Assembly (NCBI GenBank): GCA_002286715.1
Contig: NSJX01000017.1
Location: 127,654 to 191,653 of the forward strand
From: Dentipellis sp. KUC8613
Taxonomy: Eukaryota; Basidiomycota; Agaricomycetes; Russulales; Hericiaceae
DNA length: 64,000 nucleotides
Direction: 5' to 3'
Of this stretch, positions 44,536 through 54,615 are shown piece after piece (the first letter of the stretch is position 1; each line of letters starts with the position of its first letter). The notes under the pieces were generated by a model. That model worked only from the letters and a program-made list of their open reading frames with translations, made no database searches and was not told the DNA's origin. The translations under genes were made by a program, and so were the position numbers.

Positions 44536-47489
44536 CTATACTACGACACACGCCTGATCCTCATCCCCGTCGCGCTCGCGCCGCGAGGCGGATTCTTCAA
44601 GGATCCGTGAATCGGCAGTTCCGCGCCGCCTCAGCATATGGGGATTTCTCTTCTCCTGCGCCTTTGACGACGTCCGCTTCAGGGTATCTGTAGAGAAAGA
44701 TGGACGAGGGCTTGCGGATGTCAGTGGGGGCGCGACATCCCAGCTACCGAGCGCAAAGATATCGACGAGGTGTCCGAAGACCGTGAGGGTGAGCTTCGTC
44801 TGTGGGACAAGAGCGACTGTCTGCGGACGCAATAGAGCGCTCGGCTGCTTCTTGACATCATATAGACGTCGTGCCATGCCATCCTCGTCCCCGTCGCTTG
44901 CGAGCAACTCGCTGTCCTGCGTGTTTATGATGATGTCGTCCGCCCGGAACTCCTCCACTTTTTGCTCTCTGTCGCCGAGCATCCCGCCGCGCGAATGCAT
45001 CGGGTGCGGATGCGGAGGGATTTGCGTCGCGACTTCGTCGATCGTGTCTGCGAGCACACAGAGGATACTGTATAGCGCCCGCTGTGTGCTCTTCTCGGTC
45101 TCGCCTTCGGGAATTGACGCCTCGCCGTGGATCTGCGCCTGCATGAGACCTGCTTCCACCACGCCAGACACAAGAGACAGAATCTGCGACTGTGGGAGGC
45201 GCATGCCAACGACGAACAAAAGGCCGATCATCGTGCGCGCACGCCTATACGGGTAAGGCGGCTCTAGATCGCAGACAGTCTGCTGCTCCCGATCGGCCTC
45301 GTGTTCTGCCTCGGCCAGCCGCTCCAGATCGTCGAATCGTTTCAAGGCTTTGTTGAAGAGCTTCGCCTGGTAGGGTGTCCACTGAGGCTGGGCCCGAGCG
45401 TGGTCGAGGATGGGGTGAAGAGCGAGTGCGGAGTAGACGAGCAGCCGCCGGTTCTTTGCCGTCATGAGCTCCTCCTGTGTGCTGAGATCGCGGACGCGTC
45501 GCAGGAGGGCCGCATGGGCAGGGTCGACTTCTGCTTGTTCTGCGTTTGTCCGCTGAGCCTCCTCTCCGTTGCTTGCAGCTCGCGTTGGGGGGCGGTACAC
45601 AACGCCGGTGTCGCTGACAGGCTGAGGTGACGCGGCCCGTGGAACCCCATCTCCCGTCGATAGGAAGCTAGACGAGCTCTGCGAGCGGGCGTGGGAGGCA
45701 AAATTAATATCGAGGGCGGGCGGCGCTGCCCCTTCGACCCCTGGAGTCGACGGTTGTCGGACCCGTATCATGCCGGTTTCCTGCGATTGGGAGTTCGCTC
45801 TCTTGGGGAAAGTGCGCCTCCAGGAACGGGACTCAGCCGCATCGACGGGGGCGGATCCATCACCAGCTGCCTTCTCTGAAGATGGCGAGCGGCCGATGCT
45901 TGTTAATCGCTTAAGAACCGTAGGCACCTTCTTCAAACCTGAATCCGGGGTCGCTGGTTCTAAACTCACGTCCGGCACATTCGATGCCTTGGCTGTGAAT
46001 TCTGTGTCCTTAGTCCCAGGGGACGGCATTCGTGGAGTCGACGGTGGGGTCGCGTGAGGAAATTCGGCGATAGACGCTAGCTCATCGGAATTTGGTGTCC
46101 TGGGCGTCTGAACGTGCGACGCGACAATCTGCTCCGGATGAACCGCAGGGGAGAGTGATCTTGTGATTCCGAGCGAAGCTACGTGTGCCGTTTCCCCTAG
46201 ACTTCCGGTGGGAAGGGACTGTCCTACACCGGTAGGCGTCGTCGGTGTATATGCATCCACGAAAGACGATTTGGATATCCTTCGTAGCCCAGCGAGACTG
46301 CTTAACCTTCTTCGCAGCCCCTGGCCTCTGTCTTCATCTTTGGCCTCCAATCCAGTTGATGCGGGGACATTCGTACCTAGGCGCTATCAGTACGATGTCG
46401 AATAGTGCTGCATAGTCACTCACTTGACTGAGGTAGGAAAGCATTCCAGAACGCCGTTTTATCTAGATCGTGGAGATTGACGACGCGCTTGCCAACGAAT
46501 AGATAGCCGATGAACCACTCCATCAGGAGCTGGGCGGCGCTATCTGTTGGTTTGATGATTTCGAAGTCTTGTTGGTAGAGTAGCACGGAGGGCGAGTTCG
46601 TAGCGCTATAGTTAAGGCAGTCTTGAGATCTAAGCAGATCCTCTAGCGACGGAGAACGAAGAGCTGGAGCGTTGAGATCTGGGAGGTGAATGGCGGTGAT
46701 AATGTTCTCCAGGGGCTCTGGAAGGGGCGTCTGGAGAATCAAAGCAAGCTCCTTCATGACCTCTATGTAGTCGCCGACGGACTTGCCTTCCGGTAATCCC
46801 TCGGACGCGGTCTTGCTGACGAGTGCAACGAAGTCCGACTTCCTCTGCATACCCAGCGTCTGCCCAATAATCCAGAGCGTGGTCAGCATGACCTTCGCCC
46901 GTAGGCCGACCGACCCATATAATGCGGCATCAAAGAGGAGCTCCTGATCTTTCGGTACCTTCCAGAGGTTGCAGTAATCAAGAATTTCGAGACTTGGCTC
47001 CATTGGAGTGGGCGGATGGCTGTAATTAAAGATGGGATGGCTGGCCAGAGCCTCGTAGATGTCTTCCTTCTTTGGATCCCGCTTCACGGTGCGTCTCATC
47101 CTTGGAATGAATATGAGAGCAACGTCCGTGGTGGCATCCCCGATAAATTCACGAGCACCGTCTGTTGCGTTACCAGCGGCGTCCTTTGCGTTACCGGCAA
47201 CAGTTATAGCGCCGTCGGCAACAGCTTTAGCACCTTCAGCAACGGCTTTCGCACCATCGGTGGCACTGTCAGCGACGGCTTTGGCGCTGTCGGTGACGGC
47301 TTTGGCACCATCAACGACGGCCTTAGCACCACCAGCGACGATTTTGGTGCTACCATCAGCAACAGCTTTGGCGCTATTTGTGACGGCCTTGGCACCACCA
47401 GCAACAGCTCTGGCACTCCCAGCGACGGCTTTGGCACTACGGGCCGACGCTTGGGCACCCCCAGGGACGACGGCGGCAAAACGACCCAT
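44536..47489 (-). CDS. Two-domain (B+A) family protein, copy II, with Ala-rich heptad repeat
   Basis: Unrecognised family. Exons 47489-46424 and 46376-44536 give 968 aa, the largest member. The N terminus (about residues 17-115) is a low-complexity alpha-helical stretch of about 12 heptads (SAKAVAG, GAKAVTN, GAKAVVD, GAKAVAE and similar). Then the B domain: DIYEALASHPIFNYS, RAKVMLTTLWIIGQT, VALVSKTASEGLPEG, SPSVLLYQQDFEIIKP, LLMEWFIGYLFVGKRV, AFWNAFLPQ. A phase-1 intron leads to a long Ser/Thr/Pro-rich linker (TPTTPTGVGQSLP and others). The A domain closes the protein: RRLLVYSALALHPILDH, RARTMIGLLFVVGMRLP, LVSGVVEAGLMQAQIHG, TQIPPHPHPM, KKQPSALLRPQTVALVPQT, LVDIFALGSWDV. The ATG at 47489 starts right before the repeat. 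Confidence 0.87.
47178..47460 (-). repeat. 21-nt tandem repeat encoding AKAVADG-like heptads
   Basis: On the coding (minus) strand a 21-nt unit is repeated about 12 times with point variation, one eight-residue unit and one short unit. It encodes Ala/Lys/Val/Asp heptads at the N terminus of copy II and is absent from the other family members. Confidence 0.85.
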
Positions 47490-48832
47490 GATTTTTCAAC
47501 GCTGGCAGGCATCCTCGATTACATTGTCGTTCGAAGGGAATATAGATACAACTTACCAGGGTAGGAATTTTGAACGTGGTTCACAAAAGCTGGGACAGTA
47601 GGAGGATATTTCGACACACTGTAACCGGCGGCAGAAGGCGATGAGAATGGCCAGGTGGTGTTTCTGACAGGGCAGGCGAGACGAAGAGCGTTGACAATCA
47701 ACCTTCGGCTTGAAGACGATCGACCAACGGGGAAAGGCACGATAAAAAATGAGCCGCCTGATTAGGGCCAGGTCTGTTACAACAAAGATGCGACGTATGC
47801 CGGAATATGCAGCGCGAAGATAAGCAGGACCGCGGGTTTGACGCGGCACAAGATCGACCGAGCATACATTCTAGGAATCATTTGACCTGCCGCACGATAT
47901 ACATAGTCGATGAGCGTCCTCCACTCAATCAGAATTTGAGCTCACCGTACTTCTGAGCATGTTTGACAGTTCAAGAAGAGGCGGATGCAGAAGAAGGCGC
48001 TGGGAACGACCACCGAAGGATGAACGGAAGGAAGGCGGAACATAGGATTGGGAGATAATCGCAGTTCAACTGAATCAGATGCATCAGGTTTCCCAAGAAC
48101 AAAGGGCACACAGATCAGAATTTGAAGTCGTGTGGTACCTCTGAGAGTTCTATTCTCTGAAGATGCTCGTTCGGAACGAGAGCGCGTGAACGGTGGGACG
48201 GTATCCGCCTGGGAGTCCAAGCTGGCCGTCGTCGTTTACTTGGTTCATTGGTGAGTTTGCCTTTACAGAGAATGTGGTCAATAGCTGGAGGGCCCCGTGA
48301 GCACTAATTGTCGCTGTGAAGATAGCCTGGAATTGAAGGTTTGAAGCAAGATTGAAGACGGTCACGACGCGTAGGTCATCACACCGTGACTTGACACCGT
48401 CACGGTCGACCCACGTGCGCTCTGTTGTCACCACGATGAGTTGAAGTTCAGAACGAAACCCACCAGGTATACACGGAGAGCTAGTGGCGCCCGCATCTCA
48501 AAATCAGACTCAACCCCGTAAACCTACTCGCGGAAAATAATATACTTAAAAATGGTATGGCAATTGGTATCCTCATACGCGCCATAGTATGGCATGGCTA
48601 ACAGTTTGGAAGGAAACACATGATTTGACCATAATCCAATTCCGATTCTCGATCCTCACAAACAATCTGAGGCAATTAAATCCCATGTACATCACGATCC
48701 CCACCTGCAATCGATTCGTGAAAAGAACGCCTTGGCACCATGACGATATTCTGGTCAAGCTTTAGTTTCCTCAGACGAGGGCCATCGTCCCGAGCTGCCG
48801 GTGTCCGATCTATATCACAAAGGTGAGCAGAG
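47490..48832. other. Intergenic spacer of family cluster
   Basis: Upstream of copy II. Shares short blocks with the upstream region of copy III (see 41.3 kb). An open minus-strand frame at 48434-48150 is protein-like, but I cannot connect it to neighbours. Confidence 0.5.
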
Positions 48833-49796
48833 TCAAGTGGTGATCGAGGCGACCCACGTCTTTCTTCTGAATGAAACCGCCAACTTAGGGCGCATAGTCG
48901 GCGTATGTTTACCATCACTCAATCCTTCCGTTTGTGAGGATGGTGAGTTCACCTGCGGGACTGCGAGGACTCTATGAGGCTGAGATAGACAGAATAGAAC
49001 CGGCGTGCATACCGGGGAAGACTGCATTCCAGCAGATGCTGTCATCGTGGTCGTCTTCCTTCACCACTCGCTTCCCGATGTACAGCTTCTCGGTGAACCA
49101 TAGCATCAGAAGGTACGAGGAAGGATTCGAGGGAGCAATGATAGGGCTTGTCGCATCTTCGATTTGGTTCTCAAGCAAAGTATTCCGACCCCTATGCACG
49201 TCAAAGTCAATCACCTTCTTGTCCTTGAAGGCCGTATTGAACTCGTTGCGGAATCCCTCGAAGTCGATCGTCTCCCATTTGTGCACTGAACGAAACTCGT
49301 CGAGGATTTTTTTCACGGGGGATGGAAGGGGCGTCCGCAAGGTCTCTGCGAGCCGGTTGGTGAATTCTTCGTACTTCTCGATGTCGTCCTTCGATTCCTC
49401 GGGGAGGCCCGATTTGAGCGCCATGCTGACCAGGTGGCGACAATCCGATTTGGAGGCCTTCGTCTCCTGAGCAATAATCCACAGCGCTAGCATTATGACC
49501 TTCGCCTTATCCCCAATGTCCGCCAAGGTAGAGGCGCCGAAGAAAACTCTCTGCGAGGATTGGGAAAGGACTCGTTCATCGGAGCCCCTAGAATAATCAA
49601 ATGGTTCCCAAAAAGGCTTTGAGCGCCGGGGGGGCTTGACGTGCTCGAGCGCGGGATGGTTCGCTAGCACTTTGTAGGCGTCGGATCTGAGAGAATACCA
49701 TTCTTCCTTTCGTGTTTCGCGCGACTTCGTGAACGCGGACACGATGTTGAATATTGCATTCAGGAACTCGCCGACACCTTGAAGACTGAAACTCAT
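48833..49796 (-). CDS. B-domain-only family protein (copy b1)
   Basis: Exons 49796-49013 and 48960-48833 give 303 aa. Its N-terminal amphipathic helix (MSFSLQGVGEFLNAIFNIV) is closely related to that of copy b2. Then AYKVLANHPALEHVKPP, DKAKVIMLALWIIAQET, HLVSMALKSGLPEES, LRTPLPSPVKKILDEF, LLMLWFTEKLYIGKRV and CWNAVFP, with a phase-1 GTATGC donor at the family position. The second exon adds a short basic hydrophilic tail (SSQTEGLSDGKHTPT, LAVSFRRKTWVASITT) unrelated to the A domain. An alternative acceptor 8 nt further on gives a shorter tail (273 aa). Confidence 0.8.
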
Positions 49797-50896
49797 CTGA
49801 GAATAGAAGTATGATAGTAAACAATAAGGATCCGAGGGCGATTTCTCTAGGTACCATGGGACGCACTGCTATGCTGCTTTGCTTACACGATAGGCGTTAA
49901 GTGGCGGTAGCTGATTCGTAGGGGACAGGGAGCTGGATGATACAGAACGATAGTCAGGCGTATGTGAGGGTACGATCGCAGGGGGTGCTCACGGCGTGCG
50001 GAAAATTACTGGACCAAGATCCAGAATCGGTATAGGTCTGAGGAACGATATCGTCCACGATGCGAAGACTCACAGAAGGCGACGAGCCCGTACGACACAG
50101 CGCAGTGACGGGAGGCTCGATGGTAGCACAGGTCGTGGGGCAAGGGGGATGGGAAAGAGGCGCAGAGAGTGCGCACGGACGCAATGGCCCTAGGAGACGA
50201 TGCCTCCGCTTGTCGGAGTCAATCAACAAAACTATTACCTACGACTGCATGACAGACACCAGAAGGGTGTCACCGGGGAAGATTCTTCCGTGCGTGACCA
50301 TACGCCATATATCAGACTATTTCTCACTTGGGAAGATAGTGTCAGGTTGAGGTGCCCGAAGCCAGCAAGAGCAAGCGTACCTCGACGGAGCTGCCTTTCC
50401 GCCGGCGATTGTGAGTCTTCAGCTTGTAGTGGGCAGATGAATAGAAGTTGGAGACGGAAATAGCACCGTGGCAGGGTTTAGTAGTCTCCTGCCAGACAGT
50501 TAGCGCTGAAGCCTCGTGTCGAAAGGGTCTTCAGGCGATTGCGTGAGTAACATGGTGGGCGGAAGTCGACGTGGAGTCCATTGAAATCATTGCCAGCGCT
50601 GGCATCAATACGCCGCCACCAAAGTACATTGCAGCTCACTCGGCCAACGGCACGCAGGATTTAGAGGTATTCAGTCTGATATCCAGGGAAAGCTGTGACC
50701 GACGGCCTTGATCATATTCCTATAAGTTACGAATATAACATGGGTATCCATATACGAGCAGCTTGTTCGTCAATCAACTAGCAGAAACGTAGATTACAAT
50801 AGAAAGACGCAACTCCTAGACCACGATGGCGCTCAGCGCCAACTTGACAATGTCGACAGGCGGGGCGGGGCTTCTTCATATCGCATACCACCGACC
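49797..50896. other. Duplicated 5' flank of B-only gene
   Basis: Paralogous to 43.1-43.8 kb (shared blocks in the same order). No separate gene supported. Confidence 0.55.
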
Positions 50897-53340
50897 CTAC
50901 GCGGCCACATACGCATATTCGAACATGTGTGCAGCCTCCACCATCGCGGCGTCTTCTGGCACTCTTTCGACAACTATCCGTTTGACGAAGCCGCTGGGGC
51001 GCGGGGCGCGATATCCACTGCTCTTCAAGCCTATCGGAGCCGGATCAGGGCCGTGGTGGCCGAGCTCGGACACCGTCTGCCTGTCCCGCCGGGGATCGAC
51101 GTCCCAGCACCCGATCCCGAATTTCGACGTCATGCACTCCATGACGGCCTTCGTAACGCGCGTGGTCGGGAGCAGCGCGACGGGCTGCGCGCGCAGGAGC
51201 GCAGAGGGGCATTGCTGGATGTTGTATTCGGACGCGCGCGCGCCGAGGGAATGTTTCGCGAGATGCGAAATGCGGATAGGTTCGTCGGCGGGATCCTTGG
51301 CTATGGGCACTGCGGAGACGACGACTGGATCCTTGCTCAGATACTGCTTTGAGAGATTCGCGCGGATCGCCACCTCGTCGACAATGTCCGACACTGCGCA
51401 GAGAACGTCGTACGACGGCACCGAGTTGGGGATCTGGTAGATCGACTGCGCGTGCTTGAGGCCTGCCTCGACGGCCGTCGAGATGACCGAGATGAGCTGC
51501 GTCTCGGGGAGGGAGAGCCCGATCACCCACAGCAGCGCCAGCACGGTGCACGTCCGCGGGTGCGTGAACGACGCGAAGTTCGTGGAGGACCGGAACAGCA
51601 GCTCCTTGTCGAGGTCCACGAAGAACTGCGCGATGCGCAGGATCCAGTCCGACGTGTGGGACCCCGCCGACTTCTCTTTGAAGTCCGTCCGCAGAGCGTG
51701 GCCCTGCGGCATGAGGTCTGTGATCGGGTGGAGCGAGAGTGCGAGGTACACCAGGAGGCGTCTGTCGTGCGCGTTCGCGGATTCTATGTTCTTGGACAAA
51801 CGAGCGATCTCCTTTGCCACCATCACCTGATCCGACAGACCGTCCTTCATCGTGCTGACCATCCTGGTTCCTGCATGCTGTCCTTGCTGTTTCCCTTCGA
51901 GCCTGGTGAGATACAAAGCCGCATGGTCGCCCGCCCATAAAGGCACTGCTGGCAAAGGCGGGGCAGTCTCCGATAGAAGGCCCAGCGTAGACTCCGATTT
52001 GCTCCTCCGCACGCTCACCGCTCTGAGTGGAGTAGAGACGCGAGGCCCAGAACCAGGCCCGCTGGTTCGGCTGGAGTTTGAGCCAAAGGCCTCGAACCTC
52101 CGCACTCTCAAAGACCGCACCTCCTCTCGCAGGCGTTCGCTTGAAAGGTTCCCGTGCCTGTAGTGCAGGCTGTCCACGGAAGACGCTCTTGTCATTGAGT
52201 CGTCAGCAAGCAAATCTCGTGATGCGAATGACCGAAATTGGGAAGGACGCGTAGTAGGGCGACGCTCTCCGGACGAAGTAGCTCCTCGTGACGAGGAGGG
52301 CGGCGGCGGTGGAGGAGGAGGAGGATGCTGTGGGGAAGAAGAAGACGGTGGAGGCGATGGTGGTGGTGGTGGTGGTGGTGGTGGTGGTGGTGGTGGTGGC
52401 GGCGGCAAGGAAGGTGGCGGCGGAGGCCCAGGTGACAACGAAGACGAGGCTGGCAGTGTCACAGGAGAATGAAGAGACTTATTATCTAGGCTCCCATCCT
52501 CTACGCTCCCGGTCAACGCTAACACACGCGTCAGAAAAGCGGACACACGCCTACGAAACGAAGGGGGAGAAACTTACTGGGAAAGTATGCCGCCCACCAG
52601 ATGTCCGTCCCGCCATTTGCCTTGATGCGCTGAAGGTGGGCGCGGTTGAGGATAGGACAGCCCAAGTAGAGTTGTTTCGTGAACCACAGCATGAGACGGT
52701 AGGTCGACGGGTTCTGCGGAGCGAGGACATCGACGTGCTGCTGATGCAGAAGCATCGAGGGCGAGAGTCCCGCGTCGTATTCGACACGCCGGAACCCTCC
52801 GAATGACCTGCGGAACAAGCGAAGGAAGTCCTGGAAATCGCGAGGAGAATACTGCGTGCAGATGCCGTCAAGCATTCGGTCAACCGGGTGCGGGAGGTCG
52901 GTCTTGCACATCACGACGAGTTCCTTGAGGAGCTTCGTGTACTTGCTAATATTTTCCCCCGGTGGCAGTCCACTCGCGACCGTCTGGCTCACGAGGGTCC
53001 GGACGTCAACCTTGTCCTTGACGGTGTACACGATTACCCACAGCGCCAGCATGACGATGCGGGCCTTCGTGCCGACCTCGCCCCGCCACGCCGCGTCGTA
53101 GAAAAGATGCCCATGGTGCGGCACCTCTGAGTGCTGCGCATAGTCCAGGCTCTCCCACTTCGGCTCGACGGGGTACGGGGGGTTCATGTGCTCGAGAGCC
53201 TTGTTATTCGCGAGCGCGGCGTAGAAGTCGTCCTTCAGCTTGTCCCGCTTCACGCGGCGGCGCTGCCGCCACTTCATGAACGCCGAGACGGACTTCGTGA
53301 ACTCCCTGAGGATGCCGGCAATGTCGAGACTGGCCGCCAT
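50897..53340 (-). CDS. Two-domain (B+A) family protein, copy I, with poly-proline linker
   Basis: Unrecognised family. Exons 53340-52578 and 52518-50897 give 794 aa. The N-terminal helix is MAASLDIAGILREFTKSV followed by a basic cluster. The B domain: FYAALANNKALEHMNPP, KARIVMLALWVIVYT, TLVSQTVASGLPPG, SPSMLLHQQHVDVLAP, LMLWFTKQLYLG and WWAAYFP, then the family phase-1 intron (GTAAGT...TTAG). Exon 2 opens with a proline-rich linker (about residues 285-330, runs of up to 16 Pro) and a Ser/Arg-rich region. It ends with the A domain: RRLLVYLALSLHPITD, TVLALLWVIGLSLPETQ, SVISTAVEAGLKHAQ, QQCPSALLRAQPVALLPTT, CMTSKFGIGCWDV. The A domain looks more divergent here than in copies II and III. The poly-Pro could bind SH3, WW or profilin-type partners. 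Confidence 0.85.
52357..52399. repeat. GGT trinucleotide repeat coding poly-proline
   Basis: About 14 uninterrupted TGG/GGT triplets on the + strand encode the longest proline run of copy I on the minus strand. Such a tract is length-unstable. Confidence 0.9.
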
Positions 53341-53709
53341 GAGGGGCAACGTGGTGATATCCCTTCACACCCCGCGAGCAAGTCAACGCGAAGTAGAAGA
53401 TGCATGCGCCATGGCGAGACGCACCTAATGGGATCTGCGCGGTGGGGGCGTCGGAGCGGCTTTCGCGGCGGAGTGTGAGGTACAAGGCCTGCAGGGGGTG
53501 CTCTGAGATATTATGTGTTGCGGCCATAAGGCTGCCGCGAGGCAATTGTCGCTGGGGAACGCGGATGGTGCGCGTGGCAATGAGGCTGACGGAACAGCAA
53601 AAATGCACTGGCAGACCTGCCGATCGTTTAATGTAAAACCATGAGGATGCCGCCAGCCAGCGATAGAGACTACGAATGATGAAAGACGCCAAGTTGACGG
53701 TGATGCTAG
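53341..53709. other. Upstream of copy I, nothing recognised
   Basis: Likely promoter and leader of copy I, overlapping the 3' flank of the next minus-strand unit. No ORF of note. Confidence 0.45.
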
Positions 53710-54391
53710 TCATAGTTCACTTGGCCGGAGTCCGAGCGGGATCCTCATACTGTGTTGTGTTTCTTGGAGTCTGCTTGAGACACGTGTATCTCGGAATCCT
53801 TTCGGGTGATACAGTAGCTGCACCGTAGGTACCTATTGATCGATGGTGCATGTTTCTCTGACTGTTTGGTGCGTACCCAATCAGCTTTGGAGCCTAGTAC
53901 ACAGAGTTCGCCGCCGACGAAATTGACCAAGCTACGTGACAGACTCAGAGAGCAGTAAGCCAAGGCTGTCGCGTCCTGGCAAAGTGCATAAGAGATAAAT
54001 TCTTTTATTTCCTGCAAATGACCGTTGAATATATGTCGAAAATCCTTCCTTCACTCGGGAGACGTACCTGTACCTCAGACCGAATACCATAGCGTCATGA
54101 CTCTATAGCTATGGCCCTGAGTGACGCGTCCAACGTGTATGTCTGCGCACATAAGTCCGACTTAGCTCGAGGAGCCACGCGGAAACTGGCCTGCACACGC
54201 ACCGTGATAAATTTGAAGCCAGCGTTGGATTCGAACTGAAGTGACTCGTCGTTGACCACGACGGTGCGGCGGTGAGTAAATAGACGCTCGAGCTGTAGGC
54301 GCTCTACTCGGTCCACGGACCAATCGGACTGGACCGTGTTCCCATCGGAGCCCTTCCGCAGCGGGCGTGGCGAGCTCACCATTGTCTCCAT
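53710..54391 (-). pseudogene. Unknown gene with an in-frame TGA
   Basis: Unrecognised. Exons 54391-54074, 54011-53877 and 53832-53710 have good splice sites (GTACAG...GCAG, GTACGC...ATAG) and all junctions are in phase 0. They read as ordinary protein: DGNTVQSDWSVDRVERLQLE, VVVNDESLQFESNAGFKFIT, then EIKEFISYALCQDATALAY, NFVGGELCVLGSKADW, and VQLLYHPKGFRDTRVSSRL. However, exon 1 has a TGA at codon 99, seven codons before its donor, so the product would be either a 98-aa protein or a broken 190-residue one. I cannot exclude that exon 1 is an independent 98-aa gene. Confidence 0.35.
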
Positions 54392-54615
54392 CTCTCATTC
54401 AGCGACGGTGGCCGCCACGGTCTGCATATTGGCTGCGCACCTATCAGAACTGACCACCTTTAGTACCACATACCCCCAAGCAACGGTAGCACACGATCCA
54501 CCAAGCACGAGCCGCGGGCACACCTCCCGCGTGTCCGAATTCGCCGCCAGCACAGTGCTGATCTCCTAACCTCCGCCACTTCTATCACCTTACCACCCCG
54601 ACCTCCGTTCATACG

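Noticed and set aside
51045..51938. 297-aa minus-strand ORF in another frame
   Set aside because: Frame shadow of the A-domain exon of copy I, which has the conserved family blocks.
52531..52546. Overlap of the B and A open frames read as two overlapping genes
   Set aside because: The overlap is an intron (GTAAGT...TTAG); splicing joins the frames in phase, as in the two paralogues.
54220..54260. tRNA-like T-loop sequence (GTTCGAATCC on the minus strand)
   Set aside because: The flanking bases do not form a T stem or cloverleaf, and the segment lies inside a protein-like frame.
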